From: an uncultured Clostridia bacterium
GTDB lineage: Bacteria > Bacillota > Clostridia > Peptostreptococcales > Anaerovoracaceae
NCBI GenBank assembly: GCA_938046095.1
Contig: CALIXS010000001.1
Location: forward strand, 5,048-69,047
Direction of reading: 5' to 3'
DNA: 64,000 nt
A model generated the notes under the pieces. The model ran no database searches. It was not told where the DNA came from and saw only the letters and a program-made list of their open reading frames with translations. Both the position numbers and the translations under genes were made by a program. Position 1 is the stretch's first letter. The number at the start of each line of letters is the position of its first letter. Below, in pieces: positions 42,757-51,452 of this stretch.

Positions 42757-43848
42757 TCAGATGCCGAGCCTGTTCGTCACGTTTGACAGGAAGTCCTGAA
42801 CATTGGTAACGATGCCTTTTGCGGCGAGAGAGCCGCGGTCGCCGAGTTTGTTGACTGCGAATTCCGAGGTGTCTATAAAGTAGAAATATACCGGTCTGAT
42901 CGCACCGTCAGTTAAAACTCTGTATATAGGCGTCATATTTCCGACAGCGATAGTGTGAAGCACTGTCGCCATCCCGATCACGGTGGTGGTTTTGCGCACA
43001 TGTGACCTTATGGTATCCTGCCCTACGTATGTATGCTCGTATACTTCAGGCAACGGTCCGTCGTCGCGTATCGAGCCGTTAAGGACGAACGGGACACCCG
43101 ATTTGACGCAGGCGTTCAGTATTCCGTCAGATATATGCTCCTCCTCAATAAACTTGGGTATTGAGCCGTACGTGTTTATTTTGTTTATAGCGATGAGGTG
43201 ATTGTAGTGACCGTTTTCGTGCGGCACCTGCGTCATTATATTCTGCCCCAGCGCCGTACCGAAAAGTCCCGCTTCAAGGTCGTGCGTGGCGAGTGCGTTC
43301 CCCGCAAGAAGAGCCTGAACATAGCCGTTAACGATAAGCTTAGCCATATTCTCCCGCGCCTGCGCATCAAACGCGCATGCAGGTCCGAGAACCCACGTGA
43401 CGTAGCCGCCGTTTTCCTTTTCGTACCTGAGCAGTTCGGCCAGCTGCTCGTAATCGTAGGAAAAAGCGGTCTCTCTGCTGCGGCTTTGACGGAAAGCGAA
43501 CGTTCCCGATTTTTGACGCTGTTCCCATGCAAAGCAGTCGTAATTGACATAGATGCCTTCTTCGCAGTTTTCGGTGCGCCCGACGACAATCATATCGCCC
43601 TGACGGAGGTTACGGAATTCGCGCACGACGATAGCACCGTGCTCAAATACCGGAACGCAGTCCATTCTCGTCTCTTCGGCGAGGTACCATCTGCCTTCTA
43701 TCTTAAAATATTCGGGGTAAATAGAGGTTGCGTGAAATCCGTCGGGCGCCGCTTTATCGATGGGTGCGGCCATAAGTACGGCATTCGGCGCATTTACAAA
43801 CTTGTCCTGTGTAAAATCCGGTTCAAGATAGTTTGGCATTTTGAACAT
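42757..43848 (-). CDS. TIGR00300 / LOR-SDH family protein (archaeal ornithine cyclodeaminase-like)
   Basis: 363 residues matching the LOR/SDH conserved region family, first known from lysine-oxoglutarate reductase/saccharopine dehydrogenase fusions and shown in methanogens to be an ornithine cyclodeaminase. Recognisable blocks: TSIYPEYFKIEGRW, WVLGPACAFDAQAR, GNALATHDLEAGLFGT, HENGHYNHL and LNGSIRDDGPLPEV. Likely reaction: an amino acid (ornithine to proline, or another) in an NAD-dependent deamination; unproven here. ATG 43848 has GAGGTGATA upstream; an in-frame GTG at 43857 lies inside that site. Confidence 0.8.
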   Translation of the reverse strand: MFKMPNYLEPDFTQDKFVNAPNAVLMAAPIDKAAPDGFHATSIYPEYFKIEGRWYLAEETRMDCVPVFEHGAIVVREFRNLRQGDMIVVGRTENCEEGIYVNYDCFAWEQRQKSGTFAFRQSRSRETAFSYDYEQLAELLRYEKENGGYVTWVLGPACAFDAQARENMAKLIVNGYVQALLAGNALATHDLEAGLFGTALGQNIMTQVPHENGHYNHLIAINKINTYGSIPKFIEEEHISDGILNACVKSGVPFVLNGSIRDDGPLPEVYEHTYVGQDTIRSHVRKTTTVIGMATVLHTIAVGNMTPIYRVLTDGAIRPVYFYFIDTSEFAVNKLGDRGSLAAKGIVTNVQDFLSNVTNRLGI

Positions 43849-43912
43849 TGTTATCACCTCAAAACTTGTAGATATCCACTATTTTACTACTTAAGGTGCA
43901 GTGATTGCAATA

Positions 43913-44995
43913 TTATTTTGCCGTGAACGGGTGTTTTTTTGTTGAAATCGACTGAATTCCGCTCTTCATGATGAACCGTCTCATCCATGGAGTGAACAAA
44001 ATTTTATGCTTCAGAACCTTGCGATAAAGCTTTCGCTTGAGCGGTGCGCACGCCCGGCGGTACTTCCCCGCTATCGTCGCCGGATCATCGTGGACAAAAG
44101 CTTCTGCGAGCAGCTCACCGCTCATCATGGCGGAGCTCAGGCCTTCGAGCGAGCTTGCGCTTATGAAGCCTGCCGCCTCGCCTATCAGAAATACGCCGTC
44201 TTCTCCGGTGACGAAATCCGACATATGTCTCGGGCTTGCGGCGAGGCATGCCTCGGTCTTTGCCGCTTCTCCGAACGATACGCCGAGAAAGCTTTCGACC
44301 CTTTCTTTCTGTCTGTCAAAAGCCGCGCGTCCTCCGCTGCGGCTGAAACAGCCTCCGAAAATAACATATCCGTCCTTATGTATTATCCAGGAACAGCTTT
44401 CGCTCGTTTCGGGATCGAATATACATGAATAATAAGGACTTCCGACCCCGATCTCACGAAACCACTGCTGTATTGCAATATATTTGAGTATCGGCGCGTC
44501 GAAAAATGTACGCCGTATAAGAGAAGATGCTCCGTCCGCACCTACGATATATCTCGACCTCACGGTACGCCCGTCCGTCGTCTCCAGCTCAAACGTGCCG
44601 TCATGTGTTCGCGATACCCTCCGGCATCTTGTCTGCAGGTGCGCAACCTTATTTGGGATGAGCGAAAGCAGGTAATCATCGAACCTGCGGCGATCCATGT
44701 TCATATAGTATCGTTGGTATGAGCGAACTATGCCGCTTGCAAGATCTATCGTTTTGACTGAAAAAATCTGAGGGTCTACAAGTACCTCTTTGGGAAGAAC
44801 AAAGTCATAGCCCGCCATAAGCTTCTGAGCATCGGGCGCCAGAAGTCCTCCGCACGGTTTGTCGGAAGTTACACTCTGTCCGTCGATCATTACAATTGAC
44901 CTGCCGGTGCGAGCCGATTCCCTTGCAAATGTTGATGCCGCCGGTCCAGCGCCGACGACGGCAATATCAAAAATAACGCTACTCGTATTACACAT
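43913..44995 (-). CDS. FAD-dependent oxidoreductase, geranylgeranyl-reductase-like
   Basis: 360 residues. FAD-binding DIAVVGAGPAASTFA at the N-terminus, DKPCGGLLAPDAQ, GADGASSLIRRTF, and GEDGVFLIGEAAGFISASSLEGLSSAM (FAD pyrophosphate/ribose motif) are those of the GGR/FixC-like flavoprotein family. In Clostridia these occur without an archaeal lipid pathway and their substrate is unknown. It stands on the minus strand, 64 bp upstream of the TIGR00300 gene. Confidence 0.85.
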   Translation of the reverse strand: MCNTSSVIFDIAVVGAGPAASTFARESARTGRSIVMIDGQSVTSDKPCGGLLAPDAQKLMAGYDFVLPKEVLVDPQIFSVKTIDLASGIVRSYQRYYMNMDRRRFDDYLLSLIPNKVAHLQTRCRRVSRTHDGTFELETTDGRTVRSRYIVGADGASSLIRRTFFDAPILKYIAIQQWFREIGVGSPYYSCIFDPETSESCSWIIHKDGYVIFGGCFSRSGGRAAFDRQKERVESFLGVSFGEAAKTEACLAASPRHMSDFVTGEDGVFLIGEAAGFISASSLEGLSSAMMSGELLAEAFVHDDPATIAGKYRRACAPLKRKLYRKVLKHKILFTPWMRRFIMKSGIQSISTKKHPFTAK

Positions 44996-45089
44996 ACCGC
45001 AATTATATCAAATCACAGCTCCAAAAGCCACAGAGCCGCCAAGAGGCCCGCAGTATACTGCATGCGGCTGCGGCAGCACGCATCTTATA

Positions 45090-45866
45090 TTATTTTATGC
45101 CCTTTGCATGTTTAAGGTGATAACGTCTGACAGGAGCCTTGAAGAAGCCCACGGTCCGGTTAAAAACCTTGAAGGCCCACGTCGTATAGAAGTGGTTGCG
45201 GAATTTGTGGACAAAGAGAAACTGCCTTTCGGTACCGCCGAAGGCGACGATGCCGTGCTCTTTGATGCAGGCGATAAGATCGTTATTGCACCTGATTGTG
45301 CGGTCAAAAACGGTAAATGCCGTGCCTACATATTTGTCCCTGTGCGAATCGGAGCCTCCCGTGCACTGCAAACGGTAGCGGTCCGCAATGATGCGGGCAA
45401 GCCGGTTGGCGGTTGCCGTCTCGCATGTGTTGAAGCCCTCGATGAAGTCAAAGCTTTCGGCTATACGGTGATCGCGCTTCATCGTTCTGCAGAACATAGC
45501 GCTTGAAGACCTTGCGCCGAACGGGTGTGCGGGGCCCAAAACTCCGCCGAATTTGTGTACGATATATATCAGCTGGCGGACCGACATTCCTCTTAATGTG
45601 AGGACTTTGAGATCGACCCCGTCAGGCATTATTACGAGAAAATGACCTGCGTTTCTCGTGTCGTATTCTATGCCGCGGAGCACGACAAAATCAGGTTCGC
45701 CCTTCGGATGGCGTGATAGCCAGCCGTCGTAACCCTTGTAGGAATCGTGATCCGTTATCATCATGCCCGAAAAACCGAGGCTTTTGAGGATCTCTATATA
45801 TTTTTCGGCCGTTATATGAGAATCTACGGATCCTCCGATAACGTGACAATGCATATCGAATTTCAT
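45090..45866 (-). CDS. PHP-domain metallophosphoesterase
   Basis: 258 residues. The PHP motifs are MKFDMHCHVIGGSVD (HxH), ITDHDSYKG, RGIEYDTRNAGHFLV, GPAHPFGA and GGSDSHRDKYVG, the metal ligands of trinuclear PHP phosphoesterases. The basic C-terminal tail of about 60 residues (FVHKFRNHFYTTWAFKVFNRT...) lies beyond the catalytic core. Substrate unknown. ATG 45866 with GGGAAAGTGA upstream. Confidence 0.85.
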   Translation of the reverse strand: MKFDMHCHVIGGSVDSHITAEKYIEILKSLGFSGMMITDHDSYKGYDGWLSRHPKGEPDFVVLRGIEYDTRNAGHFLVIMPDGVDLKVLTLRGMSVRQLIYIVHKFGGVLGPAHPFGARSSSAMFCRTMKRDHRIAESFDFIEGFNTCETATANRLARIIADRYRLQCTGGSDSHRDKYVGTAFTVFDRTIRCNNDLIACIKEHGIVAFGGTERQFLFVHKFRNHFYTTWAFKVFNRTVGFFKAPVRRYHLKHAKGIK

Positions 45867-45997
45867 ACAGTCTCACTTTCCCGATAAATAAAGTTTAACG
45901 CGGGGGCGTGGATTTAACAAGGTAGATAATGTATAAATAATATGATTTTATCATCACATAGAGTCCGGGGAATATGTATAAAGCTTTCACGCGGCAC

Positions 45998-46026
45998 TTG
46001 CTTTTTGAAAAAACGTGTGCTAAATT
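45998..46026 (+). promoter_or_regulatory. Putative promoter of the aromatic operon
   Basis: TTGCTT, 17-nt spacer, TAAATT. The boxes are weak individually, but the position gives a short leader that begins just before the leader-peptide ribosome site (AAAGGA at 46042-46047). Confidence 0.4.
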
Positions 46027-46059
46027 ATCTGTATACATGTGAAAGGAATCAATTTTCAA

Positions 46060-46140
46060 ATGAAGAATCTGTTTTTTGCAACCGAATATTATTATTACTA
46101 CTTTTTCTTCAAGAGCAGAAAAAGATATTTGGCTGCATAG
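46060..46140 (+). CDS. Tyr/Phe leader peptide of the aromatic amino-acid operon
   Basis: A 26-residue reading frame, MKNLFFATE-YYYYY-FFF-KSRKRYLAA, with six Tyr and five Phe codons, including five Tyr followed by three Phe in a row. ATG 46060 follows AAAGGA by 12 nt. Such runs are the hallmark of ribosome-mediated attenuation: stalling at Tyr or Phe codons when charged tRNA is scarce lets RNA polymerase pass the terminator at 46193-46227. It lies 107 bp before aroF in the same direction. Confidence 0.9.
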   Translation: MKNLFFATEYYYYYFFFKSRKRYLAA

Positions 46141-46143
46141 AAT

Positions 46144-46227
46144 AGTTTTCCATCAATTCGAAATCAAGAATCCTACAATAACAAATTACTTGGAAAACTC
46201 CGCAGCTGTATGCTGCGGAGTTTTCTT
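46144..46227 (+). promoter_or_regulatory. Transcription attenuator (antiterminator and terminator)
   Basis: Mutually exclusive pairings are visible. AGTTTTCCA (46144-46152) is the exact complement of TGGAAAACT (46191-46199), giving an antiterminator. GAAAACTCCGCAGC (46193-46206) pairs perfectly over 14 bp with GCTGCGGAGTTTTC (46212-46225) to form the terminator, which ends in a U-rich stretch. A GAAAA in the leader-peptide 3' end can pair with the TTTTC of the first arm, completing the classical 1:2, 2:3, 3:4 scheme. Confidence 0.88.
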
Positions 46228-46247
46228 ATATCAGGAGGTAAGTAAAA

Positions 46248-47249
46248 ATGATTACCGTGCTTAAACCCGGAACAACTGAAGAACAGTGCGGACAACTCGT
46301 AAAATGGTTCGAGGAGCAGGGGATAACCGTTCACATTTCAAACGGCCAGTTCCAGACTGTATTAGGGCTCGTAGGTGATGTTTCCGCGATAGACAGCGAC
46401 ATGCTGAGACTTCTCGATATAGTTCAGGATGTCAAGAGGATAAGCGAGCCGTACAAGAAATCAAACCGCAAATTCCATCCTGAGGATACGACGGTTGACG
46501 TAAACGGAGCAAAGTGCGGAGGAGGGAGATTTGCTGTCATCGCAGGCCCGTGTTCGGTGGAATCGGAGGAGCAGATAGTCGAGGTGGCAAGGCGCGTAAA
46601 GGATGCCGGAGCGACGATGCTGAGAGGCGGTGCGTTCAAGCCGCGCACGAGTCCTTATTCGTTTCAGGGCATGAGGGGCGAGGGGCTCAAGCTCCTGTCG
46701 ACAGCGAAGAAGGAAACTGGACTGCCGCTTGTATCCGAGATCATGAACGAAAACGATATAGATCTTTTTGAAGATGTTGACGTTATCCAGGTCGGCGCGC
46801 GGAACATGCAGAATTTCGAGCTCCTTAAGGCGCTCGGACGTACGGGAAAGAAAATACTTCTGAAGCGAGGACTTGCAAATACGCTCGAGGAACTGCTGAT
46901 GAGCGCGGAATACATCATGGCGGGCGGCAACGAGGAGATAATACTCTGCGAAAGAGGGATAAGAACTTTCGAGGCCTACACGAGAAATACGCTCGATATA
47001 TCTGCGGTTACGGCGCTTCACGAGATGACGCATCTGCCGGTTATAGTTGATCCGAGTCATTCGACGGGGCGGGCATCATTTGTCAAGCCTATGTCCCTCG
47101 CAGCGACGGCGTGCGGAGCTGACGGCCTGATGATAGAGGTACACAATGATCCGCCTCACGCGCTGTGCGACGGCGCGCAGTCACTGACGCCCGACCAGTT
47201 TGACGACGTTATGGCGAGTATCGGAAAAGTAAGAGAGGCCGTAAGATGA
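46248..47249 (+). CDS. aroF: 3-deoxy-7-phosphoheptulonate synthase (type I-beta)
   Basis: 333 residues. The N-terminal ferredoxin-like/ACT-type regulatory domain (about 1-70, VLKPGTTEEQCGQLVKWFEEQGI) is followed by the DAHP synthase barrel: AGPCSVES, GGAFKPRTSPYSFQG, QVGARNMQNF, LLKRGLANT and VDPSHSTGR. It condenses PEP and erythrose-4-phosphate, committing carbon to aromatics. The N-domain is the site of Tyr/Phe inhibition in this subclass. ATG with AGGAGG upstream. It overlaps tyrA by 4 bp. Confidence 0.97.
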   Translation: MITVLKPGTTEEQCGQLVKWFEEQGITVHISNGQFQTVLGLVGDVSAIDSDMLRLLDIVQDVKRISEPYKKSNRKFHPEDTTVDVNGAKCGGGRFAVIAGPCSVESEEQIVEVARRVKDAGATMLRGGAFKPRTSPYSFQGMRGEGLKLLSTAKKETGLPLVSEIMNENDIDLFEDVDVIQVGARNMQNFELLKALGRTGKKILLKRGLANTLEELLMSAEYIMAGGNEEIILCERGIRTFEAYTRNTLDISAVTALHEMTHLPVIVDPSHSTGRASFVKPMSLAATACGADGLMIEVHNDPPHALCDGAQSLTPDQFDDVMASIGKVREAVR

Positions 47250-48103
47250 TTGCAGGTGTTGTCGGCCTCGGGCTGATCGGCGGCTCGCTGGCGGGTGCAT
47301 ATAAGCGCGCGGGTGATACGGTATACGGGATCGATACGGACAGACTTACGCAGGATTTTGCCGTAATGGCGGGCAGCATTGACGGTATTCTTACCGACGA
47401 CAGGCTGAAGCTCTGCGAAGTGGTGTTCATTGCGATCACTCCGCAGAGGGCGCTGCGGTGGCTGACGGTCAACTCGCCGAAAATCGGCAGAGAGACGATC
47501 GTGATAGACTGCTGCGGCATTAAAAGGCGAATATGTGAGGTCGGAGAGAAGCTGTCGGATGAGTACGGATTCAGCTTCGTCGGAGGCCATCCTATGGCGG
47601 GAAAGCAGGTCGGGGGTTATAAAAACAGCAGGAACGATCTGTTTGACGGCGCGGGCTTTGCGATCGTGCCGAAGGACAAAAACGACATAAGGCTCATGAC
47701 GAGAACAAAGCAGGTACTCAGAGCCGCGGGCTTTGCTAAGTTTGCGGTAATGACCGCTAAGGAGCACGACGAGGTGATCGCGTACACATCGCAGATGGCG
47801 CATATACTTTCGAGCGCCTACATCAAAGGTGACGTAATCGACGGAAGGGATACATTCGCAGTCTCGGGAGGCGCTTTCAGAGATATGACGAGGGTGGCGT
47901 ATCTCGACGAGGATATGTGGACGGAGCTTTTTCTTGAGAACAGGGACAATCTGACGGAGGAACTGACGGAATATATGACAGAGCTCGGAAGGTATCTCGA
48001 CGCTCTGAAAAGCGGCGATGCAGCCGCACTTACGCGTCTGCTCAGAGAGGGAAAGGAACGGAAACGGGAGGTGGAAGGTGAAGCTCAAGCTCTTGGGAAA
48101 TGA
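47246..48103 (+). CDS. tyrA: Prephenate dehydrogenase
   Basis: 285 residues. NAD-binding GVVGLGLIGGSLAGAYKRAG is followed by GGHPMAGKQVGG with the catalytic histidine, and AFRDMTRVA. It converts prephenate to 4-hydroxyphenylpyruvate. No C-terminal ACT domain is present, so feedback control may rest on AroF and the attenuator. ATGA overlap with aroF; its 3' end overlaps aroB by 26 bp. Confidence 0.93.
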   Translation: MIAGVVGLGLIGGSLAGAYKRAGDTVYGIDTDRLTQDFAVMAGSIDGILTDDRLKLCEVVFIAITPQRALRWLTVNSPKIGRETIVIDCCGIKRRICEVGEKLSDEYGFSFVGGHPMAGKQVGGYKNSRNDLFDGAGFAIVPKDKNDIRLMTRTKQVLRAAGFAKFAVMTAKEHDEVIAYTSQMAHILSSAYIKGDVIDGRDTFAVSGGAFRDMTRVAYLDEDMWTELFLENRDNLTEELTEYMTELGRYLDALKSGDAAALTRLLREGKERKREVEGEAQALGK

Positions 48104-49070
48104 ACTCGAAAAATACCAGCATGGCGGCAGCGTCGCCGTGGTGACCGACACCAACGTTGCGCCGCTTTATCTTAAAGAGGCTGTGGATTCGCTTTCACGC
48201 GCGGGTTTTGCCGTGAATTCCGTTATCGTAAAGGCGGGCGAGGAAAGCAAGGACGGAACGACATACCTCGTTCTGCTCGAAAGGCTTGCAAAAATACCCC
48301 TGACGAGAACGGATTCCGTAGTGGCTCTGGGCGGCGGTATGATAGGCGATATCGCAGGCTTTGCGGCCGCCACATATATGAGAGGGATAAGAGTCGTTCA
48401 GGTCCCGACAAGCCTTTTGGCGGCCGTCGACTCTTCTGTCGGAGGGAAAACGGCGATAAATCTCAGGAACGGCAAGAATATGGCCGGCGCTTTTCACGCG
48501 CCCGCTTTTGTCCTGCGCGATACGTCTCTTTTGGATACGCTGCCCGAGTGCGTTTTTGCGGACGGCTGCGCCGAAGTGGTAAAGACCGCCGCTATTGCAG
48601 ATGCCCGTCTTTTTGATACGGTAAAGACGCCGGAGGGCGTGCGGCAAAGTCTTGGTAATGTGATAGAGCGGTGCGTGGCAATAAAAGAAGCGATAGTAGC
48701 TGAGGACGCGTTCGACACGGGGAACAGGCAGCTGCTCAACTTCGGCCATACGATAGGTCATGCCGCGGAGTTGCTGTCGGGCTTTGCCGTATCTCACGGT
48801 CAGGCTGTCGCAAAGGGTATGGCGGCCGTTACGAGAATATCTGAGCGCGAGGGCTGGAGCGAGCCGGGAACGGCGGATGCGCTCACGGAGGCTCTCGAAA
48901 ATCACGGTTTTGATCTCAGCATACCGTATTCCGCGAAGGAAATATCCGCAGCGATAAGGAAGGACAAAAAACGCAAAAGCGACGAACTGGATTTGGTCAT
49001 CGCAGAGCGCATAGGAAAATGCGTCCTCAGGAGAATACGTCTCGACGAGATGGAATGGATGATGTCATGA
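48078..49070 (+). CDS. aroB: 3-dehydroquinate synthase
   Basis: 330 residues. VALGGGMIGDIAGFAAATYMRG, QVPTSLLAAVDSSVGGKTAIN, NFGHTIGHA and the DKKRKSDEL segment are the NAD, metal and substrate motifs. GTG start at 48078 with GGGAGG 6 nt upstream; the N-terminus is slightly shorter than usual. It overlaps tyrA at the 5' end and aroA by 4 bp at the 3' end. Confidence 0.94.
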   Translation: MKLKLLGNELEKYQHGGSVAVVTDTNVAPLYLKEAVDSLSRAGFAVNSVIVKAGEESKDGTTYLVLLERLAKIPLTRTDSVVALGGGMIGDIAGFAAATYMRGIRVVQVPTSLLAAVDSSVGGKTAINLRNGKNMAGAFHAPAFVLRDTSLLDTLPECVFADGCAEVVKTAAIADARLFDTVKTPEGVRQSLGNVIERCVAIKEAIVAEDAFDTGNRQLLNFGHTIGHAAELLSGFAVSHGQAVAKGMAAVTRISEREGWSEPGTADALTEALENHGFDLSIPYSAKEISAAIRKDKKRKSDELDLVIAERIGKCVLRRIRLDEMEWMMS

Positions 49071-50377
49071 AAACCATCAGGATAATAGGGTCAAAATCCG
49101 ATGCGCACCGCGCACTGATATGCGCGTCGCTTGCGGGAGGAACATGCAGGGTTGAAACGGATGAGGAATCCGACGACATAGCCGCCACGAAAAGGTGCCT
49201 TGCAGCTGCCGTAAAATCGCTGCAAACCGGAGAGTGCGCCGTTTTGAGATGCGGGGAGAGCGGTTCGACGCTTCGTCTCCTTCTGCCTTCAATATGCGCG
49301 ATGGGGATACGCGCCGAGTTTATAATGGAAGGACGTCTAGTAGAGAGACCGATTTTTCCGCTGAGCAGGCAGCTTACGGCACACGGCGCGCTGATTTCGA
49401 ATAAGCGCATGCAGACGCGTCAAATATCGTCGGAGCGTACGGATTATCCGTGTGCCGCAGGGCCCGCACATGCATCTTCTTCACACGCTCCGGCGGATGG
49501 TGGAAGGTGCGCCTCGTTTACTGTCGAAGGAAAGCTCACTCCGGGGGAATACATTCTCCCCGGGAACGTATCGAGCCAATTCGTCAGCGGACTTTTGCTG
49601 GCACTTCCGCTGCTCGACGGCGACAGTTCGGTGAGTCTTACGACGGAACTCGAATCGGCGGGATACGTAGATATGACGATCAAAACGATGGAGCGCTTCG
49701 GCGTCACAATCGAAAAAAGTGAAACGGAGGGGCTCATAAAATACCGTGTCGGAGGCGGACTTAGATATATCGCACCGGAAAGGTACGATGTCGAGGGCGA
49801 CTGGTCCAATGCCGCGTTTTTTATGGCGGCGGGCGCGCTCGGAAAGGAGCCGGTAAGAGTGGAGGGGTTGGCGCATGACTCCGCTCAGGGTGACAAGGCC
49901 TTTGCGGATATTCTGGAAGCGATGGGAGCGCGGGTTGAGCGCGGAAGGAGCTCAGTCACCGTCTTCCCGTCAAAATTAAAAGGAACGACGGTCAGCGCGG
50001 CCGCGATACCGGATCTCGTGCCTGCGACGGCTCTTCTGATGACGGCTGCCGACGGGGAAAGTGTGATAACCGACGCCGGGCGTCTAAGGATAAAGGAGAG
50101 CGACAGACTGCATACCGTGACGGAGCAGCTCAACGCGCTGGGAGCACACGTCGACGAGCGCTCCGACGGGCTCGATATACACGGAGCGGGTCGACTGACG
50201 GGAGGAAGAGCGGACAGCTGCGGCGACCACAGGATAGCGATGATGATATCTATAGCTTCTCTGATCTGCGACGACAAGGTGATGCTTACAAATTACGGTG
50301 CTGTTTCAAAGTCTTATCCGTCGTTTTATGAGAAATTGAAAAGCCTCGGTATGGACAGCATGCTCGAAAGGATATAA
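49067..50377 (+). CDS. aroA: 3-phosphoshikimate 1-carboxyvinyltransferase (EPSP synthase)
   Basis: 436 residues. Substrate motifs GSKSDAHRALI, GESGSTLRLLLP, NVSSQFVSGLLLALP, VEGDWSNAAFF, RIKESDRL and CGDHRIAMM are intact. Between GALIS and VEGKLTPGEY sits about 27 residues of extra Ser/Ala/Arg-rich sequence (near residues 110-150), absent from typical family members. It adds PEP to shikimate-3-phosphate. ATG overlaps the aroB stop (ATGA). Confidence 0.94.
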   Translation: MKTIRIIGSKSDAHRALICASLAGGTCRVETDEESDDIAATKRCLAAAVKSLQTGECAVLRCGESGSTLRLLLPSICAMGIRAEFIMEGRLVERPIFPLSRQLTAHGALISNKRMQTRQISSERTDYPCAAGPAHASSSHAPADGGRCASFTVEGKLTPGEYILPGNVSSQFVSGLLLALPLLDGDSSVSLTTELESAGYVDMTIKTMERFGVTIEKSETEGLIKYRVGGGLRYIAPERYDVEGDWSNAAFFMAAGALGKEPVRVEGLAHDSAQGDKAFADILEAMGARVERGRSSVTVFPSKLKGTTVSAAAIPDLVPATALLMTAADGESVITDAGRLRIKESDRLHTVTEQLNALGAHVDERSDGLDIHGAGRLTGGRADSCGDHRIAMMISIASLICDDKVMLTNYGAVSKSYPSFYEKLKSLGMDSMLERI

Positions 50378-50378
50378 T

Positions 50379-51431
50379 ATGTCTTCAACATTCGGAAACA
50401 AGTTCAAAATAGCTATTTTCGGCCAGTCTCATTCCGCCGCTGTCGGAGTTACGATCGACGGAATACCTGCGGGAACGCCGATAGACGCCGATAAGCTGCA
50501 AAAATTTCTCGACAGGCGGGCGCCGGGACGAAGCGCGCTGACTACGCAAAGGCGGGAGGTCGATATACCGGAGTTCCTCTGCGGCCTCCGGGACGGAAAA
50601 GCGTGCGGCGCGCCGCTTACGGCGATAATAAGGAATACTGATGTAAGACCGGGGGATTATTCGGATATCAGCGATGTTCCGAGGCCCGGCCACGCCGATT
50701 ATACTGCGCACATAAAGTACGGAGGCGCTGAGGATGCTTCGGGCGGAGGTCATTTTTCGGGTCGGCTTACGGCTCCTTTGTGTATTGCGGGCGGAATTGC
50801 CGTGCAGATGCTCGAGGCGGCGGGAATATCAGTGGCGGCGAAGATCGTCGAGATCGGAGGGTACAAGACCGGCAGTGCATCAAACGGCGCAGGCGCAGAA
50901 TCGTATGAGGGTGTCAGCACATGCGGCGCAAATGCCGACAAAGTCGCCGCGATTATCGAAAACGCACGCAAAGATGGAGATTCAGTGGGCGGGATAATAG
51001 AATGTACCGTAAAGGGGATGCCCGCCGGTATAGGCGAGCCGATGTTCGACGGTATCGAAAACCGCATAGCGCAGGCTGTATTTGCAATACCTGCCGTAAA
51101 GGGAATAGAATTCGGAGCGGGATTTGAGGCGGCGAGAATGAAGGGCTCTCGGAATAACGACGCTTTTTATATGGAAAACGGCAGTGTAAAAATCAGAACG
51201 AACAACGCGGGCGGCATATTGGGCGGTATATCGTCGGGCGCGGATATCGTGTTCAGAGCGGCCTTCAAGCCGACACCTTCGATAGCGAAGGCGCAGGACA
51301 GCATAAGCTGGTCCGAAAAAACAGACAGGACAATAGCCTTAAAAGGTCGCCACGATCCGTGCATAGCGGTGAGGGCGCTGCCCGTCGTAGAAGCGGCGGC
51401 GGCGGTCGCCCTGATAGATTATCTGATCTGA
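50379..51431 (+). CDS. aroC: Chorismate synthase
   Basis: 350 residues. FGQSHSAAVGVTIDGIPAG, RPGHADYTAHIKYG, ASGGGHFSGRLTAPLCIAGG, NNAGGILGGISSG and KGRHDPCIAVRALPVVEA are the FMN- and EPSP-binding signatures. It eliminates phosphate from EPSP to give chorismate using reduced FMN. It begins 2 bp after the aroA stop. Confidence 0.97.
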   Translation: MSSTFGNKFKIAIFGQSHSAAVGVTIDGIPAGTPIDADKLQKFLDRRAPGRSALTTQRREVDIPEFLCGLRDGKACGAPLTAIIRNTDVRPGDYSDISDVPRPGHADYTAHIKYGGAEDASGGGHFSGRLTAPLCIAGGIAVQMLEAAGISVAAKIVEIGGYKTGSASNGAGAESYEGVSTCGANADKVAAIIENARKDGDSVGGIIECTVKGMPAGIGEPMFDGIENRIAQAVFAIPAVKGIEFGAGFEAARMKGSRNNDAFYMENGSVKIRTNNAGGILGGISSGADIVFRAAFKPTPSIAKAQDSISWSEKTDRTIALKGRHDPCIAVRALPVVEAAAAVALIDYLI

Positions 51432-51452
51432 GTTGAGGGGTACGATACGAAA

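Noticed and set aside
45942..46145. A 67-codon frame overlapping the leader region
   Set aside because: It is in another frame, has no ribosome site or family match, and is explained by the leader peptide and its AT-rich surroundings.
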